A stretch of 20,933 bases of DNA from a virus, in IMG/VR virus record IMGVR_UViG_3300032296_000913, positions 1-20,933 of that record, one strand, 5' to 3'. The notes under the pieces are model-generated. The model was not told the DNA's origin. It saw only the letters and a list, made by a program, of their open reading frames with translations, and did no database searches. Shown piece after piece: positions 13,534-19,669 of this stretch. Position numbers and translations under genes: made by a program. The number at the start of each line of letters is the position of its first letter. Position 1 is the first letter of the stretch.

Positions 13534-14193
13534 TTATGGGTTAATTACAAACTTAGTGATTTTCAACTTTTCTTTCAACTCCTGCAACTCCGATTCCGCT
13601 TTACGGATGGCTTCTTTAGCGACGTCAATATCATTTGCATCAACGATGAAAGATAGGTAATACAAGCCACATTCATCATCTACACGTGGATCGAATGAGA
13701 CAAACATTCCACGATCAATGCCGTGAACGATGCAACCTGCGACGATCTGCCAGTAATACTTCGGCATTTCCTTCTTTAAGTCCTCGACGCTTTCCATCAG
13801 GCAATAACGTAGGTGTGTTGTTGTCTTAGGACATTTGACCTCAAAAATACATGGTTCACCTGCATACGTACCAACACGATCACACGTTGCGCCAAATGTA
13901 GGCATTTCGTCCCATTGCTGAAAATAGCTGCTATCTTCGAGCGTGACCGTAGGCACTAACTTTTCAAGCCATGTAAATGCACGGGATTCGTTCTCTACAC
14001 CGTGTGCAATGTCAGCACTCTCGTAGAAGTCCTCCTGACTTTCGCCAGTCAATCGCTCCGCTAACTTCTGCATCACATACGGACGTGGTCGCTTTTTAGG
14101 TGTGCAAATCAGGTCGTACAAATTACTTGCAGTCCATTTGCCTACACGCGCCTGATGCCATTCAAACGAATTTGATTCTATTCTTGTGTCCAT
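13534..14193 (-). CDS. YqaJ-family viral exonuclease (lambda exonuclease fold)
   Basis: A 219-residue exonuclease expected to resect double-stranded ends to give 3' single strands for annealing. The start SFEWHQARVGKWTASNL is typical of YqaJ. Active-site residues are Glu68 in HGVENE, Asp105 in GATCDRVG, Glu118 and Lys120 in CIFEVKCPK, and YYWQ at 146-149. Length is normal. It overlaps the RecT-like gene by 16 nt, the classic two-gene recombination pair. The last 30 residues are a charged helix that may contact the partner. Confidence 0.93.
   Translation of the reverse strand: MDTRIESNSFEWHQARVGKWTASNLYDLICTPKKRPRPYVMQKLAERLTGESQEDFYESADIAHGVENESRAFTWLEKLVPTVTLEDSSYFQQWDEMPTFGATCDRVGTYAGEPCIFEVKCPKTTTHLRYCLMESVEDLKKEMPKYYWQIVAGCIVHGIDRGMFVSFDPRVDDECGLYYLSFIVDANDIDVAKEAIRKAESELQELKEKLKITKFVINP
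13548..13578 (-). promoter_or_regulatory. Possible internal promoter (TTG-N20-TAAGTTTG)
   Basis: Inside the 3' end of the exonuclease gene the minus strand reads TTG (13576-13578), 20 nt, then TAAGTTTG (13548-13555), 24 nt before the start of the next gene. It fits the Bacteroidetes pattern and the spacing of the other candidates, but coding sequence could produce it by chance. Confidence 0.3.
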
Positions 14194-14897
14194 CGTGTGT
14201 TCTGTTTTAATGGTTGTGATTGTACGTCGATTACTTCCTCGTAAGTGTGGATGCCCATGCTGATTTCAGGTGCAAACTGTCGCACAAAGAACGCTGCTGC
14301 TCGGTAGCGTAACATTAGCTGTGGCATTGTTTTCCACTTGCTACCTGCCTTCGTTGCCCATCCCTCATCCGTTGCCATCTTAACGCTCACCCAGATTCCG
14401 TGCTTAATTTCGCCAGTGCGCTTGTCTTCTGCATACGCTCTGCATGAACCACCGTCCTTGTCCGATTCCTCGTAGCCAATAGTACCCCATGCGCTCGATG
14501 CGTTAAGCGTTGCAATCAGGAAATTGCTTGACCATGCAGGTTTGCCGTGAACGATGTAAAGATTCTGCATGACCATTAGCGGCGACGCTCCGATACGTGA
14601 TGCTGTTTCGATTGCAATGATGCAGTCTGCGATGTTGCCCTGATAAGTCTTAGGCACTAACTGTGATGCTGCAAGTACCTTTGCCTGACGTTGAGCCAGT
14701 TCAAAAGATTCTGCATTGGTAAACACACTCACCGCTTGGTTTACTTGACGCGGTTGGATAGCAACAGGTTCGTCAATTACAATAGGCACTTCGGCTGTTG
14801 GTTGCTCGGTAGGTTGCTCTTGCACCTCCGTTTGTTGATCGAAGTCAATCGGGTATTCGATGCCGTCAACGATTTTTGGTTCTGTTTTTTGTTTCAT
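14178..14897 (-). CDS. recT: RecT-family single-strand annealing protein
   Basis: A 239-residue protein. The first 50 residues are an acidic, Pro/Gln/Glu-rich tail. The core has features of the RecT/Redbeta group: FELAQRQAKVLAASQLVP, a helix NIADCIIAIETASRIGASPLMVMQ, then NLYIVHGKPAWSSNFL and a TMPQLMLRYRAAAFFVRQFAPE block near the end. It should anneal complementary strands during phage recombination. It overlaps the YqaJ exonuclease gene by 16 nt, which supports the call. A promoter with a palindromic operator lies just upstream. Confidence 0.86.
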   Translation of the reverse strand: MKQKTEPKIVDGIEYPIDFDQQTEVQEQPTEQPTAEVPIVIDEPVAIQPRQVNQAVSVFTNAESFELAQRQAKVLAASQLVPKTYQGNIADCIIAIETASRIGASPLMVMQNLYIVHGKPAWSSNFLIATLNASSAWGTIGYEESDKDGGSCRAYAEDKRTGEIKHGIWVSVKMATDEGWATKAGSKWKTMPQLMLRYRAAAFFVRQFAPEISMGIHTYEEVIDVQSQPLKQNTRWTQE

Positions 14898-14912
14898 TTT
14901 GTTTTGTTTTTG

Positions 14913-14930
14913 ATTTACACAAATGTAAAT
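14913..14930. promoter_or_regulatory. Palindromic operator over the recT promoter
   Basis: ATTTACA-CAAA-TGTAAAT is a perfect 7-bp inverted repeat. It contains the minus-strand -7 box TACATTTG (14920-14927), so a bound repressor would block RNA polymerase. The core TTACACAAATGTAA differs by one base from the palindrome at 16469-16482. No -33 box is visible. Confidence 0.6.
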
Positions 14931-14935
14931 AAAAT

Positions 14936-15106
14936 TTATATAAGTTGGTTGTCCTGCAAAGATTTTTTTTGTGCGTCAGTCAAATATCGTTCGCCGCGCA
15001 ATATCCTGTAAAGATGCGGACGGCTGCATCCAATTAACTTTGCCACGTGGGATTTACTAATACCTAATAATTTGATCTTGCGGTTTAATTTATCTATTGA
15101 CTTCAT
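14936..15106 (-). CDS. 56-aa Cro/C1-like helix-turn-helix protein
   Basis: I translated this gene by hand. It starts at ATG 15104-15106, overlapping the upstream stop as ATGA, and ends at TAA 14936-14938. Residues about 8-45 form a helix-turn-helix: KIKLLGISKSHVAKLIGCS, then RPHLYRILRGER as recognition helix and wing. The length and layout suit a small Cro-like repressor. It lies between two near-identical palindromes (14913-14930 and 16469-16482), each placed over a promoter element, and belongs to the operon of the second. It is the obvious candidate to bind both, repressing its own operon and recT. Confidence 0.75.
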   Translation of the reverse strand: MKSIDKLNRKIKLLGISKSHVAKLIGCSRPHLYRILRGERYLTDAQKKSLQDNQLI

Positions 15107-15351
15107 AATTTATCGATGACTTCGGTTTCTACGTAATTAATAACGTCCTGCTTCATAAAGTCCGCAAAGCGTTGGATCGCATCGGTCAAATCTTTGTAAT
15201 CAATTACCGCGTTTATGTCCGTTTGTTTCTCATTGTACCAGTCACCTGCAACTTCGCTGACTGTTACGTGTACAGGAATATCAAATGCGATTCCTTCCGT
15301 GTCATCCATAAAGAAGTTGATGGTGACGTACTTTGTGAGTGTTGATTTCAT
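15103..15351 (-). CDS. Hypothetical protein
   Basis: An 82-residue acidic protein of unknown family, with beta strands at the start (YVTINFFMDD, IPVHVTVSEV) and a helical second half (DAIQRFADFMKQDVINYVE). No membrane segment or motif is seen. It overlaps the small HTH gene by 4 nt and lies 1 nt after the preceding gene, so it is part of the early operon driven from 16447-16476. Confidence 0.6.
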   Translation of the reverse strand: MKSTLTKYVTINFFMDDTEGIAFDIPVHVTVSEVAGDWYNEKQTDINAVIDYKDLTDAIQRFADFMKQDVINYVETEVIDKL

Positions 15352-15352
15352 G

Positions 15353-15607
15353 TTATTCGGGTAAGGTTAAGTAAATAGATAAGTTTAACTCGTCATGCTG
15401 CAATTTTACCCAGTTTTCATCAGTCAGGTAAAAGGATGTGTCAAATGCTGCCTCGCATTGCTTACGGACTTTCTTGCTATAATGTCCCTGCATTCTGATC
15501 TTACCGTGTGATGTCTCGATAGAGTAGAATAACTCCAAAGATATTTTGTCGTTAATCTCCGTTAAGATTTGCAGCAATTCTGCTTGTGTTTTGTTTTCTG
15601 TTGTCAT
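15353..15607 (-). CDS. Hypothetical protein
   Basis: An 84-residue protein of unknown family. A helical acidic start (TQAELLQILTEINDKI) is followed by strands (LELFYSIETSHGKIRMQGHY) and a tail LNLSIYLTLPE. Its leader has two CCAAA-type boxes before ATG 15607. It belongs to the early cluster of small genes, where takeover and anti-host proteins are often found, but no function is visible. Confidence 0.6.
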   Translation of the reverse strand: MTTENKTQAELLQILTEINDKISLELFYSIETSHGKIRMQGHYSKKVRKQCEAAFDTSFYLTDENWVKLQHDELNLSIYLTLPE

Positions 15608-15630
15608 GTTTATTTGGTTTATTGGTTTAC

Positions 15631-15924
15631 TTATTCATGATCCACCCATTCGTCAGCCTTGAGTGGTTCGGCTTGTCCTGTTGTGTCGTTGAGCCATAAC
15701 GCACGGCATAATTTTACCGCTGCTTCGTAGCTGACACGCTTTTTAACGTTGCGTTTGATGCACTCGTCGCAGTTCTTAATCGCCTCCGTGCTATCGTTGA
15801 CAAAGATGGTTGGAGCGTGCATATCGCGTGGATGACGCTCGTCATATTGGTTACACGCTTTCGCGAACATTATTGCTATAATTAGCAGGAAGATCGGCAC
15901 GGCTATAAATTGTTTCCAGTTCAT
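15631..15924 (-). CDS. Small membrane-anchored protein with CxxC
   Basis: A 97-residue protein with an N-terminal membrane span (FIAVPIFLLIIAIMF, about 6-20) and a soluble remainder that carries NCDECIK near residue 52 and another cysteine near 72. The orientation is probably N-in with the rest outside the cytoplasm, so the cysteines could form disulfides. The leader ACTAAAACCAAAAC precedes ATG 15924. Function unknown; an early membrane protein could alter the host envelope or block superinfection, which is speculation. Confidence 0.62.
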   Translation of the reverse strand: MNWKQFIAVPIFLLIIAIMFAKACNQYDERHPRDMHAPTIFVNDSTEAIKNCDECIKRNVKKRVSYEAAVKLCRALWLNDTTGQAEPLKADEWVDHE

Positions 15925-15936
15925 GATGTTTTGGTT

Positions 15937-16140
15937 TTAGTTGGTTGTTTTAGTTAGTCCTAATTCTGAACAGGCATAGTTAATGTGTTTTGATGTCGTT
16001 ACGCTCCAATATCCCAATACTTTAGCGGTCTTGATTTCGTAGTCAATTTTAGCTACATTGGTTGAATAAGAGCGAATAAAATCGCCTTCGCTTGTTGTTA
16101 CAATACATAGATTCTGTTTGTACTTTTTAAATGTTCTCAT
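15937..16140 (-). CDS. Small phage protein, DUF8033-like pattern
   Basis: A 67-residue protein. The order IRSYSTNVAKID, then GYWSVTTSKHINYACSEL recalls a short phage domain (SY-x-T-x-VA ... TTSKH) that I recall as DUF8033; I could not check this. Function of that domain is unknown. It follows an AAAAACCAAAAC leader and belongs to the early operon. No membrane segment is seen. Confidence 0.58.
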   Translation of the reverse strand: MRTFKKYKQNLCIVTTSEGDFIRSYSTNVAKIDYEIKTAKVLGYWSVTTSKHINYACSELGLTKTTN

Positions 16141-16195
16141 GTTGTTTTGGTTTTTAAGGTTATGCAGTTGGTCGGATGCTGCTCCCCGTTTGGTG

Positions 16196-16408
16196 TTAGT
16201 TAATTACTTGTACGTCTATTACTTTTCCAAATGTATTTGGGTACTTCATATTCCAGATCTGTTGAGCCCATGTCTTAAGAAGGTACGGATATTCACGCGC
16301 CTGTTGAGCTTTATTACTGTTAAGTTCAACTACTAATGTTGAAGGAATAGACATTACAGAATAATTTTCTGTTACTTCGTTGTGGCTGATGGTGATTTGG
16401 ATTTTCAT
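16196..16408 (-). CDS. Hypothetical protein, first gene of the early operon
   Basis: A 70-residue protein of unknown family, with two beta strands at the start (MKIQITISHNE, PSTLVVELN) and a helix (AREYPYLLKTWAQQIWNM). It is the first gene after the promoter and operator at 16447-16482, with leader ACTAAAACCAAAAAC before ATG 16408. A gap of 55 nt without visible signals follows. Confidence 0.58.
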   Translation of the reverse strand: MKIQITISHNEVTENYSVMSIPSTLVVELNSNKAQQAREYPYLLKTWAQQIWNMKYPNTFGKVIDVQVIN

Positions 16409-16446
16409 AGTTTTTGGTTTTAGTTGTTTGTTTTAATTTGATAGGA

Positions 16447-16476
16447 CAAATATACAGCGACATTTTGATTACACAA
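16447..16476 (-). promoter_or_regulatory. Early promoter (-33 TTG, -7 TATATTTG)
   Basis: TTG (16474-16476) is followed after 19 nt by TATATTTG (16447-16454), a near-consensus Bacteroidetes promoter. It starts the cluster of small genes running to the HTH gene. The -33 box lies inside a palindrome, so the promoter is probably repressible. Confidence 0.7.
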
Positions 16477-16482
16477 GTGTAA
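16469..16482. promoter_or_regulatory. Palindromic operator over the early promoter
   Basis: TTACAC-AA-GTGTAA is a perfect 6-bp inverted repeat covering the -33 box of the early promoter. It matches 13 of 14 positions of the palindrome upstream of recT (14915-14928). The 56-aa HTH protein encoded between them is the likely binder. Confidence 0.6.
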
Positions 16483-16494
16483 ACGGTAAAATAA

Positions 16495-16513
16495 AGTTGC
16501 GATTTTTGCAACT
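16495..16513 (-). terminator. Weak hairpin with T-rich tail ending the lysis operon
   Basis: On the minus strand AGTTGC and GCAACT pair around a 7-nt loop, and TTATTTTA follows directly. It stands 21 nt after the stop of the spanin-like gene and just before the early promoter, where a terminator is expected. The stem is only 6 bp, so termination is probably partial. Confidence 0.4.
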
Positions 16514-16533
16514 AATCCGTAACTAATTGATAA

Positions 16534-16968
16534 TCAACGCAATAAATTTAATGTAAATCCTGCTATTATTCCACTTAGGGCTGCAATTACCGCGTTTTTT
16601 CGACGGTTTTTCTTTTGGACTTGCCCTAACTCTGCAACATTTTGGGCATTAATTAACCCTAATTCCGTGACATACTCGCGGTGAAGGCTATCCTGCTGCC
16701 TGTATTGCTCGGCTAAACTATCGCATTTAACCACGATTGTATCGCACATTTGTAGCTTTGTGACCGTGTCTGTAATGGTCTGATATTTAACGATCATCGA
16801 CTGCAATCGCTCGACGTGTTCAATTACGGTATCACGATGCAAGATTAACGTGTCGTACTTAACAATAACCTCACGCTCTACAACGGTTTCAACTTTACCG
16901 CTAAATAAGTACCAGCCTATTCCGATGCCGAACGCGATTGATAAACCAATTCCAAATAGTCGTTCCAT
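16534..16968 (-). CDS. Spanin-like coiled-coil membrane protein
   Basis: A 144-residue protein with an N-terminal membrane span (about 4-22, FGIGLSIAFGIGIGWYLF), a long heptad-like helical middle (about 24-115, VERLQSMIVKYQTITDTVTK) and a C-terminal hydrophobic segment (about 125-143, NAVIAALSGIIAGFTLNLL) after a basic RRK. It lies in the lysis block after holin and amidase. The layout suits a spanin that spans the periplasm to join inner and outer membranes, though two membrane ends and no lipobox are unusual. A tail-region tether is the alternative. Confidence 0.6.
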   Translation of the reverse strand: MERLFGIGLSIAFGIGIGWYLFSGKVETVVEREVIVKYDTLILHRDTVIEHVERLQSMIVKYQTITDTVTKLQMCDTIVVKCDSLAEQYRQQDSLHREYVTELGLINAQNVAELGQVQKKNRRKNAVIAALSGIIAGFTLNLLR

Positions 16969-17201
16969 TGTTTTATACGTTCAGTTATTTTCTTGTATGA
17001 ATCCACAGCGATATATTCCCACCCGTCCGACGTTCTCATGTAAACAACTTTCTCACCGCTTACCTCCGTTGATCGCCAGAACACGATCCATTCAGCAACG
17101 TAGCATAGTGTAGCTTTACGCTTAAAATACAACTCCTTGCCCTCATCGTATTCAAGCATGTCAAACTCAAAATAAGGGAATCCGTTCGGTGCTTCCATCA
17201 C
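16917..17201 (-). CDS. Hypothetical protein
   Basis: A 94-residue protein with many aromatic and acidic residues (FPYFEFDMLEYDEGKELYF, EWIVFWR). No family, signal peptide or membrane span seen. Its last 17 codons overlap the start of the spanin-like gene (52 nt), the longest overlap between well-supported genes here apart from the terminase pair, while its start overlaps the phosphoesterase stop by 4 nt. Overlap of that size within lysis genes is known for spanin pairs, but this protein does not look like a spanin. Confidence 0.58.
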   Translation of the reverse strand: MMEAPNGFPYFEFDMLEYDEGKELYFKRKATLCYVAEWIVFWRSTEVSGEKVVYMRTSDGWEYIAVDSYKKITERIKQWNDYLELVYQSRSASE

Positions 17202-18184
17202 GCGTAAACTTTACCGTTAACTATTCGCGCCTGTTTCATCACGTATTCGCCTGTCTTAGCGTCTATGTGCAACACCGCGCAACCTTGCGTCCAGTCGTTC
17301 TCAGGCAAGTAGTCAGGCGAAAGGTCGCACAAACAGCCGAATGAATAACAAACGTAATCCGTGCCATCGCTGTTCTTCCATGTAAATTGTGACTCCTTAT
17401 GAAAATGACCAACGGCTGAACTAATGCGCGATTTTAAGGCTAACCAACGTGCAGGATATACGCCTCCGCTACCTTTGAACTCATGCCCGTGATAAATTGT
17501 AAACTTACCTGCTTTGATGCGTTGTAACGATCCTATTTCGATAATTCCATGCTTACCGAACTCAAGTATCTCTGACAGGTTAAAGTTCGGCAAATCGAGT
17601 AATTCAGGTGCTTTCACTTGCATATAACGCACCAAACGCTGTTCGTGGTTGCCGATCTTGAAGTAAATCGGGCAACTTAACTCATGTTTCACCCATGCGA
17701 TAAACTGCTTCCATGTTTCAATTTCCTCGCTAATTCTCCGCGCTCTTGGATCTTTCTCGTGAAATGATACACCGTGAAAGTCCAACGTATCACCGTTAAG
17801 CAATAAACCGTTAACCTTTTGATCTTTCAAGTGATTAACGGCTGCGATCAACGCTGCTTCATCGTGGTAAGGTAAATGAATATCCGATAAAATACCTAAC
17901 CGCGTGACACCTTTAGGCATTATAAAATCTTCGCGCTTCTCTGCGTATGATACTGGCGGTTGAGGTGTTTGGAATTGAAATCCTTTGCGTTGTACTTGTT
18001 CTCTTTTCTTATCGCCTAACGCACCACGATAGTATTTTACGGCGTTACGTACTGCGTCATAGGATGTAAACAATTCGATGTTCTCATTGTAAATTTTACG
18101 CGCTATCGCTCGTGTCGCTACCGTTGGAAACTTCTCAAGGTAATTAATTACTACCTTACCCTGAATTTTAGTTTTTCCTGCCAT
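17198..18184 (-). CDS. Calcineurin-like metallophosphoesterase with N-terminal HTH-like region
   Basis: A 328-residue enzyme. The two-metal phosphoesterase motifs are complete: D101 and H103 in LSDIHLP, GD at 131-132 in LNGDTLDFH, GNHE at 178-181, YHGHEF at 231-236 and GHFH at 259-262. Residues about 1-60 are helical and basic (FPTVATRAIARKIYNEN, YDAVRNAVKYYRG) and look like a helix-turn-helix or DNA-binding region. It could act on nucleic acid ends or cyclic nucleotides; the sequence does not decide. It sits between the amidase and the spanin-like gene, an odd place for a nucleic acid enzyme. The leader has three CCAAA boxes. Confidence 0.87.
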   Translation of the reverse strand: MAGKTKIQGKVVINYLEKFPTVATRAIARKIYNENIELFTSYDAVRNAVKYYRGALGDKKREQVQRKGFQFQTPQPPVSYAEKREDFIMPKGVTRLGILSDIHLPYHDEAALIAAVNHLKDQKVNGLLLNGDTLDFHGVSFHEKDPRARRISEEIETWKQFIAWVKHELSCPIYFKIGNHEQRLVRYMQVKAPELLDLPNFNLSEILEFGKHGIIEIGSLQRIKAGKFTIYHGHEFKGSGGVYPARWLALKSRISSAVGHFHKESQFTWKNSDGTDYVCYSFGCLCDLSPDYLPENDWTQGCAVLHIDAKTGEYVMKQARIVNGKVYA

Positions 18185-18199
18185 TGGTTTGGTTTTGGT

Positions 18200-18697
18200 T
18201 TATAACTTGTACATCAGGTCGTTAAGATAGATATTTTCATCTTTCACGCCAATGCTTCGCGCCCATGATCGCACATCGAAAGAGGGACAAGCCTTTACCG
18301 CAAATTGGTTGTGACCTGCCACCTTTATCTGTGGATGCTTTGCAATAGTGTTTAATACATACGCTTTCATCGCTTCAAGTTGTTCTGGCGTTCGCGTGTC
18401 CTTTGCTTTCTTCATATCCTTGCTCATGCCACCAACGTAACACACGTGACGCGCTTTCTGATTAGTACCTACCGCACCATTTGTAACCTCACGCGGTTGA
18501 ACAATGTTATCACCATCATACGGCACTAAATTCTCAACCGTGCCACGCATTTGAATCAAATCGCTATACCCGACCTGCTTCCAACCTCTGCCCTTTGGCG
18601 GTGCGGACGTATGCCATGCGCGAATATCTGCGCCTGTGTGCGATCTGCCTTCAGGTGTTGATGTGCAATGGATGATTAGTAGTTCTAACTCTTTCAT
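18200..18697 (-). CDS. N-acetylmuramoyl-L-alanine amidase (endolysin)
   Basis: A 165-residue single-domain Amidase_2/PGRP enzyme that cleaves the bond between muramic acid and the peptide stem of peptidoglycan. Zinc ligands by comparison with T7 lysozyme are H10 (IIHCTST), H129 (VAGHNQF) and C137 (KACPSFDVRSW), with the same 8-residue spacing between the last two. GYSDLI near 43-48 and RHVCYVGG at 83-90 are the other family blocks. No signal peptide, so it needs the holin. It overlaps the holin gene by 4 nt. Confidence 0.93.
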   Translation of the reverse strand: MKELELLIIHCTSTPEGRSHTGADIRAWHTSAPPKGRGWKQVGYSDLIQMRGTVENLVPYDGDNIVQPREVTNGAVGTNQKARHVCYVGGMSKDMKKAKDTRTPEQLEAMKAYVLNTIAKHPQIKVAGHNQFAVKACPSFDVRSWARSIGVKDENIYLNDLMYKL

Positions 18698-19092
18698 TTA
18701 CGTTTAATTGCTTCAATTACTTTTTGGAATACACCCTTACCAGTTGCTTTCTTTAGGTTCTCGTCGATGCTCATTAACTCGTTGCCGAGTATAGCCAATG
18801 ACACAATGCTGCGAACGCTGAATCCAAAATCGATCTTAAATACGTTCTCAATCGTATGCGCTAACAGAATCAAAAGAAAGTACACCAACAGTTTTGGGAA
18901 TACGTCCGCTAACCTACGGCTGCTTATCTTCTCGCCTACTTTACGCGCTGCCCATACCCCCGTTGCCGTGTCGCATAGCACAGCCATTGCAACTACGAAC
19001 AACTGACCACTTGCAGGAGCAAAATAAATGATTAGCAATTCAGGTAGGTGAATTAACTTCTCACCTAACTTCATTAACCACACGCGTACCAT
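18694..19092 (-). CDS. Phage holin, class Phage_holin_4_1
   Basis: A 132-residue membrane protein with spans at about 30-50 (LFVVAMAVLCDTATGVWAA), 68-85 (FPKLLVYFLLILLAHTI) and a weaker third near 93-108. The DTATGVWAARKVGEKISSRRLADVFPK order (in parts: DTATGVWAA, SSRRL) is typical of the Bhl/TcdE-like holin family, and the basic tail KVIEAIKRK is usual. It times lysis and lets the amidase reach the wall. It overlaps the amidase by 4 nt and its start touches the stop of the upstream gene. Confidence 0.88.
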   Translation of the reverse strand: MVRVWLMKLGEKLIHLPELLIIYFAPASGQLFVVAMAVLCDTATGVWAARKVGEKISSRRLADVFPKLLVYFLLILLAHTIENVFKIDFGFSVRSIVSLAILGNELMSIDENLKKATGKGVFQKVIEAIKRK

Positions 19093-19436
19093 TAGTTGTA
19101 TTGTAACTGAACGTAAAGTGCTGACTGTGGTGCGTTAGTGTCACTATCCGCTACACCTGTTGTAGCTGCGATTACGATTGCGGTGCTGAAAAACTGAATT
19201 GTTTTACCTGATTCGAAAGGTTGATAAACATTCCCTGATGACGGAACTGCAATCGTCAAAACTGGCTTAGTTGTGCCAAGTGTAATATCCGCATCAAAAT
19301 TGTCAAAGAACTTAACGTAAATAGTATTCTGATTTGGATTGATGATGTTTAATCCGCGAACGGTTAATCCAGCCACTCCGCACTCTGCAACGCTCAACAA
19401 TTCTTCTGTTAATGATAGGCTTCTAAAGTTGTTCAT
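19092..19436 (-). CDS. Small probable virion protein
   Basis: A 114-residue protein rich in beta strands and small polar residues (NTIYVKFFDNFDADITLG, TIAVPSSGNVYQPFESGK), ending in ALYVQLQYN. It resembles small accessory proteins found next to tail fibres in Bacteroidetes phages, and may be a fibre or decoration component. No family recognised with certainty. It lies between the tail fibre and the holin, sharing one base with the holin start. Confidence 0.6.
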   Translation of the reverse strand: MNNFRSLSLTEELLSVAECGVAGLTVRGLNIINPNQNTIYVKFFDNFDADITLGTTKPVLTIAVPSSGNVYQPFESGKTIQFFSTAIVIAATTGVADSDTNAPQSALYVQLQYN

Positions 19437-19454
19437 GATAAATAAGTTTATGTG

Positions 19455-19667
19455 TTAATTGTTAATTCCAAGTATTTGTTTTATCTGTTCGATTTCTTGC
19501 GGTGTACAATTAGCAAAGAAGTCAACGACACGATTTGTATTTTGTACTGTCGAGTATGGATCATCATAAACCATGTATTCATCTACAAGATTACCCAAAT
19601 CATCTGTTTCGGTGCATATCCAAGAATCTCGTCCGTCGCCTTGTAATTTGTATTTGTATGTTTTCAT
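19455..19667 (-). CDS. Hypothetical protein after the tail fibre gene
   Basis: A 70-residue acidic protein. The frame stays open to 19730, but I chose the ATG at 19665-19667 because it lies 2 nt after the tail fibre stop and gives a sensible start (MKTYKYKLQGDGRDSWICTE). The end PQEIEQIKQILGINN is a short helix of a kind seen in small phage proteins that follow tail genes. No motif or membrane segment; function unknown. Confidence 0.62.
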   Translation of the reverse strand: MKTYKYKLQGDGRDSWICTETDDLGNLVDEYMVYDDPYSTVQNTNRVVDFFANCTPQEIEQIKQILGINN

Positions 19668-19669
19668 AA

